The notes under the pieces are model-generated. The model saw only the letters and a program-made list of their open reading frames with translations. It was not told where the DNA came from and did not search any database. A DNA stretch of 17,353 nucleotides, taken from Rhizobiales bacterium UBA1912 (GTDB lineage Bacteria > Pseudomonadota > Alphaproteobacteria > Rhizobiales > Devosiaceae). Below, in pieces: positions 1 to 7,335 of the stretch; positions within the stretch are counted from its first letter, which is position 1, and every line of letters begins with the position of its first letter. The stretch spans positions 15,128 through 32,480 of the forward strand of contig DDGC01000010.1 of assembly GCA_002337455.1 (NCBI GenBank). Direction: 5' to 3'. The translations under genes were made by a program, and so were the position numbers.

Positions 1-83
1 ACCAGATAGAACCGCGAGCGCTGCCAACAAAAGTGGTTCCACTTTTGTGGTTCGGCAGCGCGACCAGATAAGACCGCTCGCAA
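1..83. repeat. Nested inverted repeat flanked by imperfect direct repeats
   Basis: An inner inverted repeat CAAAAGTGG (28-36) / CCACTTTTG (39-47) has a 2-nt centre. It sits inside outer arms CGCTGCC (19-25) / GGCAGCG (54-60), and a still wider pair GCGAGCG (14-20) / CGCTCGC (75-81). ACCAGATA occurs directly repeated at 1-8 and 63-70, each followed two bases later by ACCGC. The element lies just past the stop of the leftmost gene and has no T-tract, so it is a poor intrinsic terminator. It could be a REP-like repeat, or an operator of a gene left of the window. The window edge cuts it, so its true extent is unknown. Confidence 0.5.
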
Positions 84-90
84 GGTAGAG

Positions 91-975
91 CTATCCGAAC
101 ATCAGCGTCCGGTGGCACGCCCCGCCGGCCATCGTGCCGTCGCCAACCGCCAGCGGCACCGATCCGGCTGCCCGCGCCGCATCTCCGCAGGCAAAAACGT
201 AGGGCACGCTGGTCTGCTTCATCTCGTCCGTTACGATCTGCCGCCCGTTGGGCAGCTGTTCGATAGCGCAACCCAACTGCTCGGCAATCGGGCTCGAGGG
301 CGCAACGATCGAGGCAACGAACAGGCCATCGAACGAGAGGACCCGACCGTCGGCAAGCCGCACATCGGCCCTGCCAGCAATCTCTTCAATCTTGCCGGTT
401 TCCAGCGCCGCTCCTCGGGCCGCAAGCTGGGCAAGTTGATCGGCATCGGGCTCGAACGTGTCATTGGGCAGGAACGTGGTTTGCCCCCAATCGGGCAGCA
501 TCAGCGCGTGATGCATGGACATGGGGCCGACCCCGATAACCCCGATTCTTCCCTGCTCCAGCTCATAGCCGTGACAATATGGGCAGTGGAAGACGCTCTT
601 TCCCCAACGCTCCTCGATCCCTGCAATCTCGGGCAGGGTGTCGGTCACTCCATGTGCGAGGATTAGCCGTTTGGCGGTGTAATCCTGTCCATCCTCCAGC
701 GTCACCGCAAACCCTTCCTCGGTCTTGACGGCGCTTGCGGCGTTGCCCTCGACCCAGGTCAGCGTGGGATAGGCCGACAACTGCACGCCAGCCTGCGCCG
801 CGATCACGTCCGGCGCCACTCCGTCCTGGGTCAAAAACCCATGCGAATGGCTGGCGAACCGGTTGCGACGCTTGCCCCCGTCGATGATCAGAACGGTGCG
901 CCGCGCGCGGATCAGGGGAAAGGCGGCGGACATGCCTGCATAGCTGCCGCCAATGATGATGACATCGTAAGTCAT
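91..975 (-). CDS. Thioredoxin-reductase-like FAD-dependent oxidoreductase
   Basis: A 294-residue pyridine-nucleotide-disulfide-oxidoreductase fold protein. An FAD-binding Rossmann motif (IIIGGSYAG, residues 6-14) opens the protein, a redox-active CPYC (C131, C134) followed by HGYE lies mid-sequence, and the second FAD motif (ACGDA, around 262-266) is near the C-terminus. The ATG at 975 is preferred over longer starts because GAGGT lies 5 nt upstream and the FAD motif then begins at the usual place. The segment after CPYC has GVGPMS where thioredoxin reductases have GxGxxA, and I find no HRRxxxR-type NADPH-phosphate motif. It may therefore not be a true thioredoxin reductase. The CPYCHG signature resembles dithiol oxidases of the GliT/HlmI type, but that is inference. 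It sits downstream of the epimerase on the same strand, with its own promoter and dyad between them. Confidence 0.85.
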   Translation of the reverse strand: MTYDVIIIGGSYAGMSAAFPLIRARRTVLIIDGGKRRNRFASHSHGFLTQDGVAPDVIAAQAGVQLSAYPTLTWVEGNAASAVKTEEGFAVTLEDGQDYTAKRLILAHGVTDTLPEIAGIEERWGKSVFHCPYCHGYELEQGRIGVIGVGPMSMHHALMLPDWGQTTFLPNDTFEPDADQLAQLAARGAALETGKIEEIAGRADVRLADGRVLSFDGLFVASIVAPSSPIAEQLGCAIEQLPNGRQIVTDEMKQTSVPYVFACGDAARAAGSVPLAVGDGTMAGGACHRTLMFG

Positions 976-1020
976 TGCGTACCTCGTTCGCTGACCGACC
1001 CCGCCCACCGGCGAGGTCAT

Positions 1021-1060
1021 CTTGTAACTTCACATATTACGTAATTTAGAAAGTTACAAG
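1021..1060. promoter_or_regulatory. 40-bp nested dyad operator over a putative promoter
   Basis: Perfect 10-bp arms CTTGTAACTT (1021-1030) and AAGTTACAAG (1051-1060) share their exact symmetry axis, between 1040 and 1041, with a perfect inner palindrome ATTACGTAAT (1036-1045). On the minus strand TTGTAA, a 17-nt spacer and TATGTG form a plausible sigma70 promoter inside the dyad, about 45-85 nt upstream of the flavoprotein start. The AT-rich symmetry suits a dimeric winged-helix repressor (HxlR or MarR type). No such regulator is encoded in the window. The 20-nt gap between the long arms and the lack of a T-run argue against a terminator. Confidence 0.65.
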
Positions 1061-1088
1061 AGGCGGGTGCCGCATTGCTTTCGGTTCA

Positions 1089-1979
1089 TCAGGTTAGGTA
1101 TTGCCGCCAGTTGTGCTGCTCGACAAAGCCGAGCACTTCACGGATTTTCCGGTTCGAGATCGGTGCTTCATTTGCCCCTATCTCCCGCATGATCGGCGTA
1201 TTGGGCGCCCACTTGGCCAGAAATTCCGTGGTTGGTTCTTCCGCGGTAATCGTGTCGTTGACCGCATTGAACACCTCAAACCCCAATCCGTCCCTGGCAA
1301 CGCAAAGATCGACGATCTGTCCCAGATCGCGTGCATCGATATAGCTCCAGGCGTTGCGCTTGCGCGAGGCGGGATGGGCCAGAAAGTCCTTGAACATGGG
1401 GTATTCGTGCGGCTCGATCACATTGCCGATGCGCAGTGCATAGATATCGGCGCCCGACCGCATGGCGAACGCCCGCGCCGTCTTTTCGTTGACCACCTTG
1501 GACAGCCCATAGCTGTCCATCGGGTCGACGTCGTAGTCTTCTTCGAGCGGAAAGCAGTGATAGTCCTTGTCGCCCTCGGCAAAGCAGACGCCATAGGTCG
1601 TTTCGCTCGAAGCGATGATGATTTTCCTGATCCCCAGCTTCACCGCCGCCTCGATCACATTGTAGGTCGAGACGGTGTTGGCCTGGAACGTCACATTGTC
1701 GGGCTTGAGCAGAATGCGCGGCACGGCGGCGAAATGCACAACCGCATCGACCGGGGCAGGGCCGCTTCCATTTGCAAGCCCTTCAAACCCGAAATGCATC
1801 GAGAGCGCGTTGAACGCCTCGCCGCTGTTGGTCAGGTCTGCCGAGAGCGTGTTGACGCCGGGATAATTGAGAGGCTGCAGATCGATATTAAAAACCTCAT
1901 GTCTCTTGTCCAGCAGGTAGGGGACAACATGGCGGCCGGCTTTCCCGCTCCCACCGGTAAAGACGATGCGTTTGCCCAT
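1089..1979 (-). CDS. NAD-dependent epimerase/dehydratase (extended SDR)
   Basis: A 296-residue extended short-chain dehydrogenase/reductase. The cofactor motif TGGSGKAG occupies residues 8-15, the strand ending in an acidic residue (NIDL, 31-34) suggests NAD preference, the ASSETTYG active-site serine region is at 123-130, and the catalytic pair is Y157 and K161 (SYGLSK). These place it with UDP-sugar epimerases and uronate dehydrogenases. The substrate cannot be read from sequence, and no sugar-pathway neighbours help. The ATG at 1979 is chosen because GAAGGGA lies about 8 nt upstream and the Rossmann motif starts immediately. A longer frame would run back into the upstream glycosylase. It begins 17 bp after the glycosylase stop, so the two are probably co-transcribed. 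Confidence 0.85.
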   Translation of the reverse strand: MGKRIVFTGGSGKAGRHVVPYLLDKRHEVFNIDLQPLNYPGVNTLSADLTNSGEAFNALSMHFGFEGLANGSGPAPVDAVVHFAAVPRILLKPDNVTFQANTVSTYNVIEAAVKLGIRKIIIASSETTYGVCFAEGDKDYHCFPLEEDYDVDPMDSYGLSKVVNEKTARAFAMRSGADIYALRIGNVIEPHEYPMFKDFLAHPASRKRNAWSYIDARDLGQIVDLCVARDGLGFEVFNAVNDTITAEEPTTEFLAKWAPNTPIMREIGANEAPISNRKIREVLGFVEQHNWRQYLT

Positions 1980-1996
1980 TTCGAATATCCCTTCGG

Positions 1997-2812
1997 CTAG
2001 GTGTCCAGCGCCGCCTTGACCGAAAGCAGGTCGGCCCAGGCAAGCCGTTTGGCCGCTGGCTGACGCAACAGGTAGGCCGGGTGCAGCGTTGCCACGGCGC
2101 GCATCGAGTGGCTGCCCACGCTCAGATCGCGCCACTGCCCGCGCAACCGTGTGATCCCGGTATCGGTCTCGAACAGCGTCGAGGCCGAAGCCCCGCCAAG
2201 CGCCACCAGCACCTTGGGTGCCACCAGTTCGATCTGGCGATAAAGAAACGGCAGACACACCGACACTTCCGAGGGCGAGGGAGTTCTGTTCCCGGGCGGC
2301 CGCCACGGCACGGTGTTGGCGATATAGACCTTGGTCCGGTCCAGCCCGATAGCGCCGAGCATCTTGTCGAGCAATTGCCCGGATCGTCCAACGAACGGCT
2401 TGCCCTGCAAATCTTCGTCGCGCCCCGGCGCTTCGCCCACCAGCATGATGTCCGCATCAGGGTTGCCATCGGCGAACACCAGATTGGTGGCCCGCAATTT
2501 CAGGCCGCACCCATCGAATGTCTCGAGCATGCCGCGCAGCTGCTCAAGACTCGTTGCGCTCGAGGCCATTGCCCGCGCTTCGTCGGGGTCGATATCGGCC
2601 GGTCCGCCGGCCACGGGAAGGGGCGGGGTAGGGCGCTGCGCCGCTTGTGGTACGATGGATGGCGCTGCCCGCCGCTGGGCAGGTGCGGGCTTGATTGCCG
2701 ATTGCGCAAACCGGTCGACCGGCGCTTCGCCAACCGCGATATCGACCCCCGCCGCGACGTACCAGTCGAGCGTGGCCAGAATTTCTTCGCGATTTAGCTG
2801 TCGATTTGTCAT
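1997..2812 (-). CDS. Uracil-DNA glycosylase, family 4-like
   Basis: A 271-residue protein that would remove uracil from DNA by base excision. A Pro/Ala-rich, probably disordered stretch (about residues 40-75) precedes the catalytic domain. The domain shows motif A (GEAPG, 126-130, followed by ED and GKPFVG), the RPPGNRTP segment (171-178) and motif B HPAYLLR (244-250). Family 4 enzymes bind a 4Fe-4S cluster with four cysteines. Here only C102 and C186 stand at the expected places; F99 and W170 occupy the other two by my alignment from memory. Similar variants occur, as I recall, in other Alphaproteobacteria. The start gives MTNRQLNREE; no strong Shine-Dalgarno is visible. It is divergent from ETF-QO across 58 bp and leads the minus-strand pair with the epimerase. 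Confidence 0.87.
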   Translation of the reverse strand: MTNRQLNREEILATLDWYVAAGVDIAVGEAPVDRFAQSAIKPAPAQRRAAPSIVPQAAQRPTPPLPVAGGPADIDPDEARAMASSATSLEQLRGMLETFDGCGLKLRATNLVFADGNPDADIMLVGEAPGRDEDLQGKPFVGRSGQLLDKMLGAIGLDRTKVYIANTVPWRPPGNRTPSPSEVSVCLPFLYRQIELVAPKVLVALGGASASTLFETDTGITRLRGQWRDLSVGSHSMRAVATLHPAYLLRQPAAKRLAWADLLSVKAALDT

Positions 2813-2870
2813 GTCGATTTTTGTTATGTCACACCGCGACCTGCGCTTCCACCTCACTTGGGAATGACTG

Positions 2871-4523
2871 ATGGCCGATGCGATAGAACGCGAGATTATG
2901 GAAACCGGCGTGGTGATCGTCGGCGCCGGCCCGGCCGGGCTTTCGGCAGCCATAGCGCTGAAACAGAAATCCCCCGATCTCGAAATCGTCGTCGTCGAAA
3001 AGTCCGCCGATATCGGCGGCCATATCCTCTCGGGTGCCGTCATGGACCCTGCGGGCCTCGACGCACTCATCCCCGACTGGCGCGAAAAAGGCGCCCCCGT
3101 CGGTCCCGACGTTACTGAAGACAGCTTCGTCTATCTCACGGAAAAATCAGCAATTGCATTTCCCCACCTCCTGATGCCGCCCATCATGAAGACCAAGGGT
3201 GGGGTCATCATTTCGCTGGGCGATCTTTGCCGCTGGCTGGCCGAGCAGGCCGAAGCGCTGGGCGTCGATGTTTTTCCCGGCACCGCCGCCGCCGATTTTC
3301 TGACCGGCGAGAACGGAGAAATCCTCGGCATCGTCACTGGCGATATGGGCATTGCCCGCGACGGCAGCCACAAGCCAACCTTCACCCCCGGGATAGAGTT
3401 GCGCGCCAAATATACCCTGATCGCCGAAGGTGCCCGCGGCTCCCTCGCCAAGCGGCTGATCGCCAAGTTCGGTCTCGACGAAGGCCGTGCGCCGCAGAAA
3501 TACGGGTTGGGCATCAAGGAAATCTGGGAAATCGATCCGGCAAAGCACAAGCCCGGCAAGGTCACCCATTTCATGGGCTACCCCTTGGGCAATTCCACAA
3601 GCGGCGGCGGCTTTTGCTACCACGCCCAGGACAACAGGATTTATCTCGGGCTGGTCGCCCATCTCGATTACGAGAACCCCACATTCTCCCCGTTCGGCGA
3701 GTTCCAGCGCTTCAAGCAGCACCCCGAAATCGCCAAACTGCTCGAAGGCGCGACCTGCCTCTCCTACGGCGCCCGCGCGCTCACCTCGGGCGGCTGGCAG
3801 TCGATCCCCAAGCTGGCATTTCCCGGCGGCGCGCTGATCGGCTGTGCAGCCGGGTTCATGAACGTGCCGCGCCTCAAGGCCATCCACAACGCCATCCGCT
3901 CGGGCATGGCCGCCGCCTCCGAGGTCGCCGAAGCGATCGCCGCAGACCGCGCCAATGACGAAATCACAACGCTTGATGAAGCCGTCCTCTCCAGCGGCAT
4001 CCGCGACGATCTATACCCCGTCCGCGCCGTAAAACCGCTCTGGAGCAAGCTCGGCACCGTCGTCGGGGTCGGGCTGGCCGGCGCCGACATGTGGGTTTCG
4101 AGCCTCGCCAAACTCTCCCCGTTGGGTGGGTTGGTCTCCGACAAGCCCGATTTCGCGCGTTTGAAGCCGATTTCCGAAGTGACCCCCATCGCCTATCCCA
4201 AGCCCGACGGCAAAACGACCTTCTCGCGCACCGAATCGGTCTATCGCGCCAGCATCGCCCATGACGAGGACCAGCCCGTCCATCTGCGGCTGACCGACCC
4301 TGAAGTGCCGATTCGCGACAATCTGCCCAAATATGGTGAGCCCGCGCCACTCTACTGCCCGGCAGGCGTTTACGAGGTTGTCGAGGAAGGGGGCGATCCG
4401 GTGTTTAGGATCAACGCCCAGAACTGCGTGCACTGCAAGACGTGCGATATCAAGGACCCCGCCCAGAACATCAACTGGGTGCCCCCCGAGGGCGGCAGCG
4501 GCCCAAACTATTCGGGAATGTGA
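2871..4523 (+). CDS. Electron-transfer flavoprotein:ubiquinone oxidoreductase (ETF-QO)
   Basis: A 550-residue, full-length ETF dehydrogenase. It takes electrons from reduced ETF, which collects them from acyl-CoA and other dehydrogenases, and passes them through FAD and a 4Fe-4S cluster to ubiquinone at the inner membrane. The N-terminus carries the FAD Rossmann motif VIVGAGPAGL (15-24). The HILSGAVMDP segment (about 51-60) is typical of the family. The C-terminal ferredoxin-like region supplies the cluster cysteines C496, C519, C522 and C525 (NCVHCKTCDIKDP). The ATG at 2871 follows TTGGGA by about 8 nt. The etfA and etfB genes are not in the window. A 155-nt gap with a long hairpin separates it from the next gene. 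Confidence 0.95.
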   Translation: MADAIEREIMETGVVIVGAGPAGLSAAIALKQKSPDLEIVVVEKSADIGGHILSGAVMDPAGLDALIPDWREKGAPVGPDVTEDSFVYLTEKSAIAFPHLLMPPIMKTKGGVIISLGDLCRWLAEQAEALGVDVFPGTAAADFLTGENGEILGIVTGDMGIARDGSHKPTFTPGIELRAKYTLIAEGARGSLAKRLIAKFGLDEGRAPQKYGLGIKEIWEIDPAKHKPGKVTHFMGYPLGNSTSGGGFCYHAQDNRIYLGLVAHLDYENPTFSPFGEFQRFKQHPEIAKLLEGATCLSYGARALTSGGWQSIPKLAFPGGALIGCAAGFMNVPRLKAIHNAIRSGMAAASEVAEAIAADRANDEITTLDEAVLSSGIRDDLYPVRAVKPLWSKLGTVVGVGLAGADMWVSSLAKLSPLGGLVSDKPDFARLKPISEVTPIAYPKPDGKTTFSRTESVYRASIAHDEDQPVHLRLTDPEVPIRDNLPKYGEPAPLYCPAGVYEVVEEGGDPVFRINAQNCVHCKTCDIKDPAQNINWVPPEGGSGPNYSGM

Positions 4524-4580
4524 AAATCGCGTGAGGCCTCAAGGCTTGCGGCGTTACAACATTTGCGTGAAAAGGTCTGG

Positions 4581-4626
4581 TTAGCCATTGCGCCCAACAA
4601 TCGACAGGATTGCCGCGCTTGGCTAA
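4581..4626 (+). promoter_or_regulatory. Interrupted hairpin between ETF-QO and the TPR gene
   Basis: Three pairs of complementary blocks nest in order: TTAGCCA (4581-4587) with TGGCTAA (4620-4626), GCGC (4590-4593) with GCGC (4615-4618), and CAAT (4598-4601) with ATTG (4609-4612). The loop is 7 nt, with small internal bulges. No T-run follows, so it is not a standard intrinsic terminator. It would lie in the 5' leader of the TPR gene, or stabilise the ETF-QO 3' end. Confidence 0.4.
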
Positions 4627-4678
4627 TGGAAATGATAGGCTGGCTCTCAGCCTGCAAGCGAGGAGTTCGGGAACAATC

Positions 4679-6385
4679 GTGCTAAAGCTGCTTAAACGGC
4701 CGATCCATGCCCTGATCGTTGCCGCGCTCTGCGTCGGCGTTCCACTCTCACCGTCATTTGCGCAGCAGGACATCCTGCCCATGCGCGTCTCCAGCACCAT
4801 GGGCAGCTATCTGGCCGGGCTCGCAGCCATCGATGCGCTCGACGCGCGCCGCGCGGCATCGCTCTTCATGCAGGCCGCCGAACGCGATTGGGACAATCCC
4901 GTCTATTCCAGCCAGGCATTCCTCGCCTACCTGCTGGCCGGCGACATTTCCGAAGCCGCCACCATGGCTCAGCACGTCATCGATCTGAACCCGGAAGACG
5001 AGCTCGCTCATCTGGTTCTGGGCTCGGTTGCGCTCAAGCAGCGCCGCTACACCTCGGCCGATCAGTTGCTCGCCCGCGTGCCGGAAGCTTCGCTGGTCGG
5101 CATCATCGCTTCGGTTACGCGCGCCTGGTCCAAGGTCGGGGACGGCGATATGGCCGCGGCGAATTCGATCCTGAGCAATGTCGGGCAGGGGGGCTTTGAC
5201 GAGTTCATCATCTTCCATCGCGCAATTCTGGCCGATGTGGGCGGCCAGCGCGATGCCGCGATCGATCTGGCCCGCCAGGCTTACGAGCTCGATCCGCTGG
5301 TCCCGCGCATCGCCGAAGCCTATATCCGCATGCTGGGCAATGCCGGGCGCTTCGACGAAGCCCAGGCCGTGCTCGACACGTTCGCCGAACAGGGCGTCGA
5401 ACACCCCGTCGTCGATTCCCTGCGCGAGCCTATCGCCAACGGCAAAAAGCCCGGTCTTTTCGCAGGGTCGGTCCAGTCGGGTGCTGCCGAAATGCTTCAC
5501 GGGCTGGGCACGGCGCTGGCCCGCGACGGCTCGATCCAGCTTGGCGTCGGCTTCCTTCAACTTGCCAACTACCTCGACCCCGACGCGGCGATCATTTCAA
5601 TTTCACTGGGCGAACTACTGGCCAGCGCGGGGCGCTACAATGAGGCCGACACGGTCTTTGAGTCTGTCCCCAACGATTCGCCCCTGCGCATCAATGCGCT
5701 GGTCCGCCTCGCCGAAAATGTTGATTTGCGTGGTGACCGCGAAGCCGCAATTTCCCGGCTTCAGAATATCGCGGTCTCCAATCCCGACAATCAGGAAGTG
5801 CAAGGAATCCTGGGGGATACGTTGCGCTACGCCGAACGGTGGGAAGAGGCGGCGGAGGCCTATTCGGCGGTCATCGACCGGCTCGATCCGGCCCGCCCCA
5901 ATGACTGGCGCTTCTATTATGTGCGCGGCATCTCTTACGAGCGCGCCAAGCAGTGGGAGCGCGCCGAAGCCGATTTTCTCAAGGCGCTCGAGCTGCGTCC
6001 CAACCACCCCGACGTCCTGAATTATCTCGGCTACACCTGGGTGGATCGCGGCAAGAACCTCGAAGAGGCGCTCGAAATGATCGAGCAGGCCGTCGCGCTC
6101 TCCCCGCGCAATGGCTATATCGTCGATAGTCTGGGTTGGGCGTTCTACAAGCTCGGCCGCATAGACGAGGCTGTCGACGTGCTCGAAGACGCGGTCAATC
6201 TCTTGCCCGCCGACCCCGAGATCAACGACCATCTCGGCGATGTGTACTGGGTGGCAGGGCGCGAGCGCGAAGCCATGTTCCAGTGGCGCATCGCCATCGA
6301 CGTGGACGAGGATGGTGCCGTCACAGAGCGCGCCACGCCAAAGCTGCTCCATGGCCTGGATCCCAACGCTCCAATCGGGGAGTGA
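4679..6385 (+). CDS. Secreted tetratricopeptide-repeat protein
   Basis: A 568-residue exported repeat protein of a type often found next to ispE in Rhizobiales. The GTG at 4679 is chosen because it yields a clean Sec signal peptide: basic start (KLLKR), a hydrophobic core, and a likely cut after SFA at residue 28. A purine-rich GGGAA lies about 5 nt upstream and AGGAG 13 nt upstream. The body is almost entirely helical repeats; the last ~190 residues hold the clearest TPR units (for example WRFYYVRGISYERAKQWERA, then the LNYLGYTWVDRG and VDSLGWAFYKLGR repeats). There is no lipobox cysteine at the cleavage site, so it is probably periplasmic and soluble. TPR arrays mediate protein contacts; the partner is unknown. 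A frame extension to TTG at 4610 exists but would spoil the signal peptide. Its stop overlaps the ispE start. Confidence 0.82.
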   Translation: MLKLLKRPIHALIVAALCVGVPLSPSFAQQDILPMRVSSTMGSYLAGLAAIDALDARRAASLFMQAAERDWDNPVYSSQAFLAYLLAGDISEAATMAQHVIDLNPEDELAHLVLGSVALKQRRYTSADQLLARVPEASLVGIIASVTRAWSKVGDGDMAAANSILSNVGQGGFDEFIIFHRAILADVGGQRDAAIDLARQAYELDPLVPRIAEAYIRMLGNAGRFDEAQAVLDTFAEQGVEHPVVDSLREPIANGKKPGLFAGSVQSGAAEMLHGLGTALARDGSIQLGVGFLQLANYLDPDAAIISISLGELLASAGRYNEADTVFESVPNDSPLRINALVRLAENVDLRGDREAAISRLQNIAVSNPDNQEVQGILGDTLRYAERWEEAAEAYSAVIDRLDPARPNDWRFYYVRGISYERAKQWERAEADFLKALELRPNHPDVLNYLGYTWVDRGKNLEEALEMIEQAVALSPRNGYIVDSLGWAFYKLGRIDEAVDVLEDAVNLLPADPEINDHLGDVYWVAGREREAMFQWRIAIDVDEDGAVTERATPKLLHGLDPNAPIGE

Positions 6386-7257
6386 TGGTTCTAGTAACCG
6401 AACCTGCGCCGGCCAAGGTTAACCTCGCGCTCCACGTTGTGGGGCGCCGGGAAGACGGCTTTCATCTGCTCCACACCCTGTGCGTTTTTACCGAACTGGC
6501 CGATCTGGTTTCGGCGGCCCCGGCGCGCCACGACAAGCTGCACGTCTCAGGCCCGTTTGCCAGCGACCTGCCGAACGGGCGCGGCAATCTCGTGATCCGC
6601 GCGTTGGAAAAATTCCGGGCGCGGTTCCCCGAACATCTGCCCGACGGCATCGAACTCCATCTCGAAAAGCATCTCCCCATCGCTGCAGGGTTGGGCGGTG
6701 GCTCGGCCGATGCCGCCGCTGTGTTGCGCGTTCTCGCCCGCATGAGCGAAAAGCCGATCGCCGACACCGAGATTTTCGCCCTGGCCGCAACGCTGGGCGC
6801 CGACGTGCCCATGTGCCTTTTGAGCCGGCCCTGCGAAGTGACGGGCATTGGCGAAAACATCGCTCCGCTCCCAGCCTTCCCTCAAATGCATCTGGTTCTG
6901 GTCAATCCTCTCGAACAGGTTTCAACCCCGGACGTTTTCAAGCGGTTGAGCCAAAAGCATAATCCGCCCATGCCCGAGCTTCCCGCACCGCTCGACCGTG
7001 CCGCGCTGCTCTCGCTCTGGCTGGCAGATACCCGCAACGATCTTGAGGAACCCGCTGCCGAACTGGTGCCCTCGATCACCCCAATCGTAAAGGCGATAGG
7101 GGCCACCTCAGGCTGCGTTACCGCCCGCATGTCCGGCTCCGGCGCCACATGTTTCGGCCTCTACGGCAGCGCCGCCGCCGCCCATCAAGCCGCCCACGAC
7201 CTGCGCGAAAACTTCTCCGGCTACTGGGTCGCCGCTACGCCATTGCTTGGGCAGTAG
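6385..7257 (+). CDS. ispE: 4-diphosphocytidyl-2-C-methyl-D-erythritol kinase
   Basis: A 290-residue GHMP-family kinase of the MEP pathway. It phosphorylates the 2-hydroxyl of CDP-methylerythritol with ATP in the cytoplasm, a step toward IPP and DMAPP. Visible hallmarks are PAKVNLALHVVGRREDGFH (residues 9-27, with catalytic K11), the ATP-binding PIAAGLGGGSADAA (98-111), the GADVP segment with catalytic D140, and the C-terminal MSGSGAT glycine motif. Length matches the family. The ATG shares one base with the TGA of the TPR gene (TGATG), and the GGGGAG just before it lies in the TPR 3' end, so translation is likely coupled. A longer in-frame extension back into the TPR gene was rejected. Confidence 0.95.
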   Translation: MVLVTEPAPAKVNLALHVVGRREDGFHLLHTLCVFTELADLVSAAPARHDKLHVSGPFASDLPNGRGNLVIRALEKFRARFPEHLPDGIELHLEKHLPIAAGLGGGSADAAAVLRVLARMSEKPIADTEIFALAATLGADVPMCLLSRPCEVTGIGENIAPLPAFPQMHLVLVNPLEQVSTPDVFKRLSQKHNPPMPELPAPLDRAALLSLWLADTRNDLEEPAAELVPSITPIVKAIGATSGCVTARMSGSGATCFGLYGSAAAAHQAAHDLRENFSGYWVAATPLLGQ

Positions 7258-7335
7258 GCTTAACCATGGCGTTCTGCGGGCTTTGACCGATGTGCTTCCA
7301 GTCCCCATGATGGTGGGACCAATTGGGGGGCAGCC

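Noticed and set aside
112..666. Plus-strand frame opposite the flavoprotein
   Set aside because: The opposite strand encodes complete FAD motifs and the CPYC site.
1101..2000. Long plus-strand frame (299 codons) antisense to the epimerase
   Set aside because: It mirrors the codons of a clear SDR gene, has no recognisable motif, and is expected from GC-rich third positions.
3147..3887. Minus-strand frame inside ETF-QO (246 codons)
   Set aside because: It lies wholly within a full-length conserved gene, and its product has low-complexity composition with no domain.
4754..5560. Minus-strand frame inside the TPR gene, with a similar one at 5615-6352
   Set aside because: Shadows of a repetitive helical gene; no start signal or family resemblance.
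6136..6384. Extended N-terminus for IspE
   Set aside because: It would overlap the TPR gene by 250 nt with Arg-rich sequence; the ATG at 6385 fits the family start exactly.
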